Shown: positions 13,332-20,827 of the stretch, piece after piece
Layout of the letters: each line of letters starts with the position of its first letter
Position numbering within the stretch: position 1 is the first letter of the stretch
Source of the DNA: JACPDD01 sp040900105
Lineage (GTDB): Bacteria; Patescibacteriota; Microgenomatia; Levybacterales; UBA12049
Assembly: GCA_040900105.1 (NCBI GenBank)
Contig: JBBDZP010000040.1
Coordinates: 1-21,238, forward strand
Length of the DNA stretch: 21,238 nt
Direction of reading: 5' to 3'
The notes under the pieces: model-generated
The model's input: only the letters and a program-made list of their open reading frames with translations
Databases searched by the model: none
What the model was told of the DNA's origin: nothing
Position numbers and translations under genes: made by a program

Positions 13332-13658
13332 CTAACTCAAAAGAGCAGGATTATTTTTTACTTCCAAAACTTTTGCATTCATAACTTCTTCAATTTTTGT
13401 AATAAAAAGAGGGATTTGGCTTGCAAATTCCTCAATTTTGTCTTCCATTTGAGGGCTATCTGCCGGAATATCCTTTATTTGATCTAGCTGAGCTGGCGTA
13501 AGATTATCAATAAGAGTATCTAAAATAGCAGTATTGAATAAATCACGGAGTTTTTCCGCTATAGCACTTTTTTGTTCTTGAGGCAGTCCTGAAAAGTTAG
13601 GAATTTGTAAAACCTCCAAAACTCTGGCCTCAATGTAACTGTTTATTTTTTCATCCAT
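13332..13658 (-). CDS. Small helical protein, unknown function (DUF5663-like)
   Basis: A 108-aa acidic protein predicted to be all helical, without membrane segment or signal. The pattern of a leucine-rich segment, LPQEQKSAIAEKLRDL (25-40), LTPAQLDQI (53-61) and a terminal helix is reminiscent of small CPR proteins grouped as DUF5663; I hold this only weakly. It starts 7 bases after the stop of the large proline-rich gene and is surely in its operon, so a structural or accessory role beside that protein is likely. There is no Shine-Dalgarno. Confidence 0.6.
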   Translation of the reverse strand: MDEKINSYIEARVLEVLQIPNFSGLPQEQKSAIAEKLRDLFNTAILDTLIDNLTPAQLDQIKDIPADSPQMEDKIEEFASQIPLFITKIEEVMNAKVLEVKNNPALLS

Positions 13659-13665
13659 AATAATT

Positions 13666-15714
13666 TTAATTAGCCAATGCTAACTGCTGAGCAATCTCCT
13701 CTTTAACTTCGTCACTAAAGTTTAGCATAAACCCGGCTGGCAGGGCATTTGCGGGTGTAAATCCGTCTCCCAATACGCCCCATTCGGGAACAGACACCTT
13801 AGAGTGTTCAGCTAGTATTCTAGCTACGTGAAAAATCATGGAATTCGTAGGTTCTTTGGCATGAGATCCTGATCCCAAAACAGAGGATGACATCTTCCAA
13901 ATGTCTAAATCATTCGGAAGTGGCACGTGCTCAGGAAGTGAAGCTATGTCTGCAGGTATGGGTACATGCAAGCCAAGAATTTCTCCAATATGCTGATTAA
14001 CGGCTTCCATGTTAAGAAGTGTTCCGGCGGGAATTTTTGTTGCATCAACAATTCCATTTTGAGTAAGAAGTCTTGCAACGCTCTCTCTGATTTCCGCATT
14101 GGTTGGATCCCTTCCAAGCTCATCTGTTAAATACTTATCTACCTCAGTCCATGGATTTGAACCAGCAGGAAGAGTAATTTCATGCGTTGAAGGAGTGAGT
14201 AAGTCTTGTGGAGGAATATCCATAGGTGAGGGAGGAACAGCTTGCTCAGCACCATCAACTCCGGGAATTTCTGGTGCTGACGGACCGGTAGGAACCACTG
14301 GCTCAATCGCACCTGCTTCTGGCGTTGGAGCAACAACTTCCCCTCCACTAACTCCAGGAATTTCTGTAGGTGATGGGGTAGGTGTTACTGCCTCAGCTGC
14401 GCCGGCTCCGGGTGTTGGGGGAACCATTCCTCCTGCTTCTGGCGTAGGCGGGGTGGTGCCAATATCCGGACTTTCCGGTGCAGCCCCTACTCCTGGGACA
14501 TGGTGGGCAATACTGCCCCAGTCTACATGGTCAACAATAAAGCCTCCAACTACCCCACCAACTGCTCCGCTAAGAGCACCTCTTACTGCCGCGTTCCTAA
14601 GCTTCGTTTTGTCTCTCGCACTCCATCTTCTACTTTCATTCTTAAATCTTTGTCTTATGCTTTTTGATTCAGGAGTCTCTCCTATGTCTATCGTCTTTCT
14701 TTGCTTATAATATTCTCTCGCAAAACCACTTAATGCTCCACCCGCTGCTCCAGCTCCTACTGTAATTCCAAATCCCCCAACGCCTGCTATAGCAAGACCC
14801 GTACTCGCTAATTGCTTTGCTAGAACTCCTGTTGCAGCACCAACTATAAAGTCAGGTAAAGGCTGGCCTAGGACTTTAACTTTGGAAATTTTATTACCGG
14901 CACCTTTTACAATCTTTTCAATCTGTTCTTTATTTGGGAGCCTCCCCGTTATTTTTTTGTAAGCTTCAGATATTCCCTCCCTAATTCTCACATCGGAAAA
15001 GAATTTAGTAAGATTTTCCCGTCTTCCTGCAGTCCGCTGCGCGGGAGTCTCCCTATAGTCTCCTAATGACAAAGGTTCTACTCCAGTCCCTGCAGCGCTA
15101 CGATCCGCTTCCGTTGGCCTGCGTCTTCCTGCAACCATTGGACCTAAATCCCTCCTAGATATCTCTGCTTCTGCTGTTGCAACTTCTGGCGGGGCAACAG
15201 GTAATGATGATTCAGGTGCGGGTGTCGCCGCAGCACTACCTTCTCTATCTTGAGTAGTACCAAAAAACCTTCTTACCCTTTCTACACCTGCTGCATCGGC
15301 AGTTTCCCGCGCAGTTGCCTCTCTCATACGTCTGTCTATTTCTGAAGAATCTAATCTAATATCTGGTGCGGGAGACGCAGGTGTCTCGACTGGGAGAACC
15401 TCCGAGATTGGTGGAATAATTGATGGTGGAACTTCTGTTGCAGGTGCTGTTGGGGTTAGAGGAGTCACCGGACGTTCAGCAGTCCGGATTTGAGGCGTAC
15501 CAAACATTGGTTCTCTCGTACCAGGGACACCCATAGGTACTCCCAAAAAATCCGTTGCTTGTGCTGGCGGGGCTGCCGGCTCTGTCGTTGATACTGCTTG
15601 CTGTGGGGCTGCTACTTTTTTTCCTCCCCCAAACCACCGACTTAAACGCCCTTTGCCCTTTGGCGCAGCTGCTGGAACATCTGTTATATCTACTGCCCCT
15701 GGTTCACCTGCCAT
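13666..15714 (-). CDS. Large Pro/Ala-rich protein with glycine-zipper hydrophobic segments and tandem LysM-like C-terminal repeats
   Basis: 682 aa, not assignable to a known protein. Residues 1-230 are disordered, rich in Pro, Ala, Thr and Glu. Residues 231-285 are charged and helical. Gly/Ala-rich hydrophobic stretches at 287-330 and 376-397, split by a basic segment (KSIRQRFKNESRRWSARDK), could insert into a membrane as hairpins. Residues 411-505 are a second Pro-rich linker with internal repeats (PTPEAG twice, EIPGV twice). Two related 55-70 residue units end the chain (512-569 and 598-666). Each has W near the start, then (D/E)PTN, then VAR(L/I)L, then PAG and LN. They resemble long LysM-type modules, so glycan binding is possible. 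No signal peptide is visible. Divergent from the SpoIID gene. The composition differs strongly from its neighbours. Confidence 0.7.
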   Translation of the reverse strand: MAGEPGAVDITDVPAAAPKGKGRLSRWFGGGKKVAAPQQAVSTTEPAAPPAQATDFLGVPMGVPGTREPMFGTPQIRTAERPVTPLTPTAPATEVPPSIIPPISEVLPVETPASPAPDIRLDSSEIDRRMREATARETADAAGVERVRRFFGTTQDREGSAAATPAPESSLPVAPPEVATAEAEISRRDLGPMVAGRRRPTEADRSAAGTGVEPLSLGDYRETPAQRTAGRRENLTKFFSDVRIREGISEAYKKITGRLPNKEQIEKIVKGAGNKISKVKVLGQPLPDFIVGAATGVLAKQLASTGLAIAGVGGFGITVGAGAAGGALSGFAREYYKQRKTIDIGETPESKSIRQRFKNESRRWSARDKTKLRNAAVRGALSGAVGGVVGGFIVDHVDWGSIAHHVPGVGAAPESPDIGTTPPTPEAGGMVPPTPGAGAAEAVTPTPSPTEIPGVSGGEVVAPTPEAGAIEPVVPTGPSAPEIPGVDGAEQAVPPSPMDIPPQDLLTPSTHEITLPAGSNPWTEVDKYLTDELGRDPTNAEIRESVARLLTQNGIVDATKIPAGTLLNMEAVNQHIGEILGLHVPIPADIASLPEHVPLPNDLDIWKMSSSVLGSGSHAKEPTNSMIFHVARILAEHSKVSVPEWGVLGDGFTPANALPAGFMLNFSDEVKEEIAQQLALAN

Positions 15715-15760
15715 AATATTCTTAAATCAGTTTTTCATTTTTAGGATTATTTGTCAAGCA

Positions 15761-15776
15761 TCCGCCGGCTGGCGGA
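15761..15776. repeat. GC-rich hairpin in the divergent promoter region
   Basis: TCCGCC and GGCGGA are exact reverse complements around the loop GGCT. It occupies the position where the -35 of the SpoIID promoter would be, 6 bases before the TATAAT. Its G+C content stands out from the AT-rich gap, so it looks like an inserted palindromic element. Confidence 0.7.
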
Positions 15777-15782
15777 GTTTGG

Positions 15783-15788
15783 TATAAT
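15783..15788 (+). promoter_or_regulatory. -10 box of the SpoIID operon, predicted leaderless
   Basis: A perfect TATAAT lies 7 bases before a GTG start (15796). No good -35 at 16-18 bases; that site is occupied by the GC-rich hairpin. This box is why I place the gene start at GTG 15796. Confidence 0.6.
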
Positions 15789-15795
15789 AGAAGTA

Positions 15796-17628
15796 GTGAA
15801 AAACCTACTGCCTGCCCTGCTTAAATCTCTCCGCGAGCCGCATCGCCTGCCCGCCTTTGGAGGGAATAGAATCCAAAGGCGAACGGTAAAATCTGTAGGA
15901 CCACTTCTTTTTACCAGCCTATTTCTAGCAATAGTAATTCTTTTAAATATTATTGTTCCCACTCTTGCACAAACCGACAGATGTGCCGACCCAAATGCCG
16001 TAAAAAGCATGAATGAAAGCGAGCTATCCGCTTGCTTGGGCAACTTGACTAGAGCATTGGGTCAATCCCAAGTAGCAACTGCAGGTGTCCAGAAACAAAT
16101 TGATGGAATACGAGCAAGGGTAACTTTTATTGAAAATGATCTTGCTATAAAGCAGGAACAGATAGATAAATCCCAGGAAGATTTAGCAAGAATAATGGAT
16201 TTGCTGTATGCAACAATCAGAAATTATTACATGGAAAGCCAAGGAAGTTGCCCCATCTGTGATTTATTAATAAATCCTTCAATTTCCGATTTTGTAAAAA
16301 TTCAGGCCTATGAAAAAACAAGAATAGACAGAGACAAAGCATTTATTATTAACACTGTCCACTCTATACAAACGCTGGAAGTGCGAAGATTAGAACTGGA
16401 AGGAGAAAGAGTAGAACTTGCAGCTGTTAAAGTAAAGCTGGATAAAGTCGTGACAGATTCAAGAGCTTATCAGGCCACTCTTTCTTCCCAAATAGCACTA
16501 TTATCCGCACAGCAACAGCAAATTCTTTCTCAAAGGCTTGCCGCCCTTAACATTCCTCGATCTGCAGGTGCCTCTGCTTTATATTGTACTGATGATACAA
16601 AAATAGATCCAGGTTTTTCGCCTCGAATTGCTTTCTTCACATATGGAATTCCTCACTATGTTGGAATGAATCAATATGGAGCTTACGGAAGAGCTAAAGC
16701 AAATCAGGATTATAAAACTATACTCAACGCCTATTTCCAAAACATATCAATTGAATGCAGGGATATACCCTCAAGTATAGATGTGCAAGGATATGAACCT
16801 ATGAATTTTGAAGATTACATAAAGGGAGTTGTCAATAAAGAAATGGGGGCGGACCTCCCCGAGGCATTAAAAGCACAAGCTATTGCAGCGAGAAGCTTTG
16901 CTATGAATGAAGCTAAACCAATATGTACCTCTCAGAGTTGTCAAGTATATTCTAATGATAGACGAGACGCTGCAAATAGTGCCGTAGATGCAACAGGCCA
17001 AATTGCCTGTGGAACAGGCAAAGCAGAGTTTGTAGTGTCAACAAATGGCTCTATTGCAAAAACATGGTATGCCTCGACTTTTGGAGGCTACGCTCATACG
17101 TCCGCGGAAATTTGGGGAGGGTCAACTTCATATACCAAAAACTTTGCGGACACAAAAGCGCCGATTTCAAGCTTTGATGACCTTAAGAATAATGCCTACG
17201 ACAATGAATCTACTTGTTTTTATACTGCTCAAGGATGGAGAGGAGGAGAGTATAAAAATTCTGCTTGGCTCAGACCAGAAGAGGTTGCTGACATTGCAAA
17301 TGTTATCTTATTGGTCCATAAAGATTCCTCGAAAAAATGTTTTCTATATCAACCTGATAAACCTCCACCCCCACCTGATGCGAGTAAGGGTTGCCCTACA
17401 ACTGATAACTGGAGCCCAGATAAAGTTAGACAAGAATTAGGAGGAGAAGCGATATCTACAGCGACTTCTGTTGAAGTAACTGGAGTTGACTGGAACAGTG
17501 GCAAGACAACAGAGGTAAAAGTTAACGGTATTTCTTTCGATGGAAATGAGTTCAAAAACTATTTTAACTTAAGGGCACCTGCAAATATACAAATTGTCGG
17601 TCCGTTGTATAATATTGAAAGAAACTAA
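15796..17628 (+). CDS. SpoIID-like peptidoglycan-cleaving protein with N-terminal coiled coil
   Basis: 610 aa. A membrane helix or uncleaved signal (about res 36-58) follows a 35-residue cytoplasmic tail. Two long coiled-coil stretches (80-150 and 165-250), split by a SCPICDLL loop, resemble the regulatory coiled coils of PcsB/EnvC-type wall hydrolases. A full SpoIID domain follows (about 278-605): GMNQYGAYGRAKA (290-302), GVVNKEMGADLPEALKAQA (344-362) with Glu349 in the place of the catalytic Glu of SpoIID, AARSFAM, and the terminal GISFDGNEF...NLRAP. SpoIID is a lytic transglycosylase that cuts denuded glycan strands in Bacillus sporulation; here a role in wall remodelling or division is likely, since CPR cells do not sporulate. 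GTG 15796 is chosen from the -10 box. Part of the cytoplasmic tail is encoded by an inverted repeat. First gene of a four-gene operon. Confidence 0.87.
   Translation: MKNLLPALLKSLREPHRLPAFGGNRIQRRTVKSVGPLLFTSLFLAIVILLNIIVPTLAQTDRCADPNAVKSMNESELSACLGNLTRALGQSQVATAGVQKQIDGIRARVTFIENDLAIKQEQIDKSQEDLARIMDLLYATIRNYYMESQGSCPICDLLINPSISDFVKIQAYEKTRIDRDKAFIINTVHSIQTLEVRRLELEGERVELAAVKVKLDKVVTDSRAYQATLSSQIALLSAQQQQILSQRLAALNIPRSAGASALYCTDDTKIDPGFSPRIAFFTYGIPHYVGMNQYGAYGRAKANQDYKTILNAYFQNISIECRDIPSSIDVQGYEPMNFEDYIKGVVNKEMGADLPEALKAQAIAARSFAMNEAKPICTSQSCQVYSNDRRDAANSAVDATGQIACGTGKAEFVVSTNGSIAKTWYASTFGGYAHTSAEIWGGSTSYTKNFADTKAPISSFDDLKNNAYDNESTCFYTAQGWRGGEYKNSAWLRPEEVADIANVILLVHKDSSKKCFLYQPDKPPPPPDASKGCPTTDNWSPDKVRQELGGEAISTATSVEVTGVDWNSGKTTEVKVNGISFDGNEFKNYFNLRAPANIQIVGPLYNIERN
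15852..15881. repeat. Inverted repeat inside the 5' coding region of the SpoIID gene
   Basis: CGCCTTTGGA (15852-15861) and TCCAAAGGCG (15872-15881) are exact reverse complements with a 10-base loop. It lies 57-86 bases into the predicted leaderless mRNA and encodes the non-conserved segment PAFGGNRIQRR just before the membrane helix. Confidence 0.7.
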
Positions 17629-17630
17629 GC

Positions 17631-18302
17631 ATGCCGGATCTTTTTGTTAATCAAAATAAAATTCAGGGAGATAACACTGCGGAAATACCGCCGGTTGAAC
17701 CTGTCAAAGGAGAACCAGAACCTTTAAAACCTCCCCGCAAACATATCCACCGTTTTGCGTCTTACTGCACCCATCCATCCAACATTTCATTTGAAAACCA
17801 GGAGCCGGATGAAGAAATTCTTCTTTTTCTAAGACGCCATTTTATTACAAATGTGCCATGGATATTGCTTACAGCCCTGCTTATATTTATCCCCCCTCTT
17901 TTAGCAGTTTTAGTTTCAACGGTAAATATTAGCAGCTTCGCTATCCCAGCCAACTTCACCTTGATATTAATTATCTTTTACTATCTAGCAATAGTAATGT
18001 ATGTTTTTGTTCAATTTATAGGCTGGTTTTACGATATTGGAATCATTACTCAACAAAGGGTCATTGACCTTGACTACTCTGACATAATTCATCATGATGT
18101 TGCCGTGACAAAGCTAAGCCTGGTTCAAGATATTAACTACGTACAAACAGGTCTTATACGCTCGTTTTTTAACTTTGGCAACGTTTTTCTGCAAACAGCA
18201 GGCAATAATCCCAACTTTGATTTCTTGGGAATTCCCAAGCCTGGCAACGCCGTTCATCTTATCCAAGACTTGATAGGAAAGGGGCCGCATAAAGATGCCT
18301 GA
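17631..18302 (+). CDS. Membrane protein with a bacterial PH-like domain
   Basis: 223 aa. A Pro-rich cytoplasmic start (1-40), then two membrane helices (about 74-97 and 106-132), then a PH-like beta domain of the bPH2/YdbS type (133-215). That domain carries the characteristic run IITQQRVIDLDYSDI (138-152) and DINYVQTGLIRSFFNFGNV (167-185). Bacterial PH domains of this sort have no known enzymatic activity and may scaffold at the membrane. It begins 2 bases after the SpoIID stop and overlaps the next gene by 8 bases. Its stop is TGA, one of the two uses of TGA in the window. Confidence 0.8.
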   Translation: MPDLFVNQNKIQGDNTAEIPPVEPVKGEPEPLKPPRKHIHRFASYCTHPSNISFENQEPDEEILLFLRRHFITNVPWILLTALLIFIPPLLAVLVSTVNISSFAIPANFTLILIIFYYLAIVMYVFVQFIGWFYDIGIITQQRVIDLDYSDIIHHDVAVTKLSLVQDINYVQTGLIRSFFNFGNVFLQTAGNNPNFDFLGIPKPGNAVHLIQDLIGKGPHKDA

Positions 18303-18501
18303 TATCACAATTCTTTTCAAGATTGTAGTGCTTACATTTATTGGTCTTTTGTTGGGATTTTCCATAGTAGTATTTAATCAAGTCCGCACTATGAATAAAA
18401 TATTTTTGGAAGTCCAATCATCTGAGATACTTAAAGACATTGCAGGGATTATAGCTATTTTGTCTATTTCGCTTTTTATCGCAGCTCTTGTTATACTATA
18501 G
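18295..18501 (+). CDS. Small two-helix membrane protein (DUF5657-like)
   Basis: 68 aa with two hydrophobic helices (about res 5-27 and 47-67) and a short polar loop (28-46). Size and layout recall small CPR proteins called DUF5657, which I state from memory with low certainty. It overlaps the PH gene by 8 bases at its start and precedes the next gene by 3 bases, so it is translationally coupled within the SpoIID operon. Function unknown; a small partner of the neighbouring membrane proteins is plausible. Confidence 0.65.
   Translation: MPDITILFKIVVLTFIGLLLGFSIVVFNQVRTMNKIFLEVQSSEILKDIAGIIAILSISLFIAALVIL
18492..18497 (+). promoter_or_regulatory. Possible internal -10 box before the PP2C-like/LytR_C gene
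   Basis: TATACT ends 7 bases before the GTG at 18505, matching the spacing of the other predicted leaderless promoters. It lies within the last codons of the upstream gene and has no clear -35, so chance is possible. Confidence 0.3.
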
Positions 18502-18504
18502 ACT

Positions 18505-19926
18505 GTGACAACAGGAAGTGTAGTTTTTAGTAAAATTGCGGCCACTCCAACAGAGACTGCATGGTCTCAAGCATACAGTGCAGGCAAGTTGTTTACCGTT
18601 TTATCCCTAAAAAAAGGAGAAGCCGAGGAAGAATCCCCAGAAGGTGAGAATTTGCCAGCCAGTGAATCACTTAAGGCGCTTGGAAAGAATATCTTAGACG
18701 CTCTTGAGACTGAATTTTTTTCTTTAGAAGAGAAGAACCTTGAATCTGTAAAAACCGCTATTGCCGAGGCTTCAAAGGGCATCCCCGAAAATACTGAGTT
18801 TTCTTTTGTCACAACGGTTCTCGCAGGTAACATTTTGTACTCCTACATAGTGGGAAAAGGCAAAGTTTTTATTAAGCGTGAAGATAAGTTTGGGTATGTT
18901 TTAGAGTCCGAGGATGCGTCAAGAGAGATCTCGTCCGCCTCTGGATTTTTGCAAAACGGAGATTTAGTCATTCTGGCAACAGAGGACTTTTCGGAAGCCG
19001 TTTCAAAAGATCAGCTCGTGGCATCTTTGGATAGCCTTGTCCCCTCTGAAATTGCAGAAAACTTAGCTCCGGCAATCCACGAATCAGATGAAGCGGGAGC
19101 AGCAGCAATTATTCTCTCTTACAAAGAGGATGCCAAAGAGCACGGCGCGGCACCGGCAGAGGAAGACAAAGAAATAAACACAATCTCAAGAGACGCGGAT
19201 GTTGAGAAAGCCAACGAAGAGAGTGAAAGTAAGAAATTAAATCCTCTCGGTTTTATAGCCCCTCTTTTTACAGGAATAGGAAAGTTAATCCCTGAAAGAT
19301 TAAGTCATTCCAAAAAGGTTTACCTGACAGTTGCGGCAATAATTCTTCTTGTTCTTATTGTAAGCGTGCTTTTGGGAATAAAAAGACAAAATGACGCAAA
19401 AATAGAAGCGGCATTTAACTCTGTTTACCCTGTCGCGCAAAAGAAATTTGATGAAGGAGAAAGCCTAAAGGACCTAAACAAAAACTTGGCAATGGATAGC
19501 TTCGCGCAGGCAAAAAAATTATTGGAAGAAAGTAAAGATAAGTTTCCGCAGGGCTCAGAGCAGGAAAAACAGGTAAGTGAGCTTCTTGCAAAAGTTAACA
19601 AGGAAATCGAGGCTAATGCTCCTTCTCAAGGTTCGGAAAATCTTGACAAAAGCAAGATTACCTTGACTGTTCAAAACGGAAGCGGAGCAGAAGGCGCGGC
19701 AGGGACGGCATCAGATTTCTTAAGTGGCAAAGGCTACAAAGTGAGCGGAACTTCGAATGCTGATAATTACAAGTATGAAGGTGTAACAATTAGAGTTAAA
19801 AAGGACATAGAAAATTACCTGGAGACGCTTAAAAAAGACTTATCTGAAAACTATACAGTAGGCAAAACTTCAGCAGATCTTCCCACCAGCTCCCCAACAG
19901 ATGTTGTGGTGATTATCGGAAAGTAA
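18505..19926 (+). CDS. PP2C-like (probably inactive) cytoplasmic domain, membrane helix, extracellular LytR_C domain
   Basis: 473 aa. Residues 1-208 look like a reduced PP2C phosphatase fold: a SFVTTVLAGNILYSYIVGKG strand pair (100-119), NGDLVILATEDFSEAV (151-166; compare PP2C 'D-x-L-x-L-x-SDG') and a final AAIILSYK (200-207). The aspartates that bind metal in true PP2Cs (RxxDA, GDG, GDS, DN) are absent, so it is probably a non-catalytic sensor. An acidic linker (209-245) and amphipathic stretch precede one membrane helix (272-292). A helical segment (295-370) leads to a LytR_C domain (383-473) paralogous to that at 12675-13262. GTG 18505 is the start, 3 bases after the previous stop. Last gene of the SpoIID operon. 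The LytR_C call is firm; the PP2C call is tentative. Confidence 0.75.
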   Translation: MTTGSVVFSKIAATPTETAWSQAYSAGKLFTVLSLKKGEAEEESPEGENLPASESLKALGKNILDALETEFFSLEEKNLESVKTAIAEASKGIPENTEFSFVTTVLAGNILYSYIVGKGKVFIKREDKFGYVLESEDASREISSASGFLQNGDLVILATEDFSEAVSKDQLVASLDSLVPSEIAENLAPAIHESDEAGAAAIILSYKEDAKEHGAAPAEEDKEINTISRDADVEKANEESESKKLNPLGFIAPLFTGIGKLIPERLSHSKKVYLTVAAIILLVLIVSVLLGIKRQNDAKIEAAFNSVYPVAQKKFDEGESLKDLNKNLAMDSFAQAKKLLEESKDKFPQGSEQEKQVSELLAKVNKEIEANAPSQGSENLDKSKITLTVQNGSGAEGAAGTASDFLSGKGYKVSGTSNADNYKYEGVTIRVKKDIENYLETLKKDLSENYTVGKTSADLPTSSPTDVVVIIGK

Positions 19927-19927
19927 T

Positions 19928-20545
19928 TTATTTTAAATCGTTTGGCAATGTTCTATCAACAATTCTACTTTCACACATACCTAAAAGGGCATTCTCTAGC
20001 TCACTTCTTGTTCTAGGTAGATCTTTTTCATATACCTGTATATACTTGGGGTAAGCAAAAGGCTCAGAGGATTTACCGCTTCGCATCCCTACACCCTTAG
20101 AAGAAAACTGATGAGAATCTCCCAATATAATACTATTAGCTTTCAAGGAAAGAATGTCTACTCCAGCTCTTAAAGAAAGCCTATCTACCCAAATCCCATG
20201 GTAGGATCTAGGCACATAACTATAATCAGAGGAGCCCGATTCAGAATAATTACCTCTATAACTAGTTTCTATAGCAAGTCCACCTTCAATTCCGTCGGAA
20301 TCCGACAATCTAACAATATTCCCCGTTCTCCAAACATCAGTTTTAATTTTATTTAAAAGATCTAGCGCTCCGATTTTTTCTAAAGTACGCCGAGCCTCTT
20401 CTTCTCTCTGTTTTCTTTTATCAAAAATATCCTGTTGCAATCTAACCTCAGCGCCTAGAGATCTTTGCCTTTCCTCTTGTTGTAGGCTTGCCTCTAAATT
20501 CCTATTTGAGAATGCCTGCCTAATTCTTTCTTGCCAAGTTCCCAT
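19928..20545 (-). CDS. Hypothetical protein with N-terminal coiled coil
   Basis: 205 aa, not recognised. Residues 5-65 are highly charged and helical (Arg/Glu/Gln-rich, for example EERQRS and KRKQREEEARR), probably a coiled coil. Residues 70-165 look like a beta-rich globular domain with a Ser/Tyr-rich loop (about 93-115, YSESGSSDYSY). No signal or membrane helix, so cytoplasmic. It is a single-gene unit with its own promoter; its stop is 1 base from the stop of the convergent operon. Start at ATG 20545 is supported by the promoter 9 bases upstream. Confidence 0.65.
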   Translation of the reverse strand: MGTWQERIRQAFSNRNLEASLQQEERQRSLGAEVRLQQDIFDKRKQREEEARRTLEKIGALDLLNKIKTDVWRTGNIVRLSDSDGIEGGLAIETSYRGNYSESGSSDYSYVPRSYHGIWVDRLSLRAGVDILSLKANSIILGDSHQFSSKGVGMRSGKSSEPFAYPKYIQVYEKDLPRTRSELENALLGMCESRIVDRTLPNDLK

Positions 20546-20554
20546 AGTGGGTGG

Positions 20555-20583
20555 ATTATACCCCCTATAGTTAATTTTGGCAA
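20555..20583 (-). promoter_or_regulatory. Promoter of the coiled-coil hypothetical gene, near-leaderless
   Basis: Minus strand TTGCCA (20583-20578), a 17-base spacer and a perfect TATAAT (20560-20555). The ATG at 20545 comes 9 bases later, leaving a UTR of at most about 3 bases. Confidence 0.7.
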
Positions 20584-20611
20584 AAAGTATCAGTTAGAAA
20601 CTGTAATTTTG

Positions 20612-20620
20612 TGATATAAT
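20612..20620 (+). promoter_or_regulatory. Extended -10 promoter of the DUF5678-protease pair, predicted leaderless
   Basis: TG-A-TATAAT (TG at 20612, hexamer 20615-20620) is a perfect extended -10. Only 6 bases separate it from ATG 20627. The -35 is weak, as is usual with extended -10 promoters. Confidence 0.65.
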
Positions 20621-20626
20621 ATTTTT

Positions 20627-20827
20627 ATGACAGCAATTAATTGGAACACCATTTACAAAAAATATAAAGGTTTGTGGGTAGCTCTAGCTCAAGACGAAAA
20701 AACAGTTTTGGCAGTTGCTAAAACCGCAAAAGAAGCTTTTGATAAAGCTAAAAAGGCCGGATACGGTGACCCCATTCTTACGAAAATGCCCCAAAAACTC
20801 ATAAGTTATATTGGTTCTGCTCTATGA
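20627..20827 (+). CDS. Small DUF5678-like protein
   Basis: 66 aa, basic and soluble. The pattern YKGLWVALAQDEKTVLAVAKT (strand-rich), a helix EAFDKAKKAGYG and DPILTKMP resembles DUF5678 proteins, in which W-V-A-L and a later 'G-D-P-x-x-x-x-P' recur; this family call is from memory. Its TGA stop overlaps the ATG of the protease gene (ATGA, 20824-20827), so the two are translationally coupled. Small genes of this type are often found directly before retropepsin-like genes in bacteria and archaea, suggesting a functional pair. Function unknown. Confidence 0.7.
   Translation: MTAINWNTIYKKYKGLWVALAQDEKTVLAVAKTAKEAFDKAKKAGYGDPILTKMPQKLISYIGSAL

Noticed and set aside
14099..14710. 203-codon open frame on the plus strand
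   Set aside because: It is antisense to the proline/glycine-rich gene; low-complexity GC-rich codons leave few stops on the other strand. No family features.
15751..15795. Upstream start for the SpoIID protein
   Set aside because: The extension would translate through the GC-rich hairpin and the TATAAT box; GTG 15796 follows the -10 at the spacing seen elsewhere.
18295..20827. UGA recoded as an amino acid (as in Gracilibacteria)
   Set aside because: TGA terminates two genes at normal operon overlaps, and no gene needs TGA read through.
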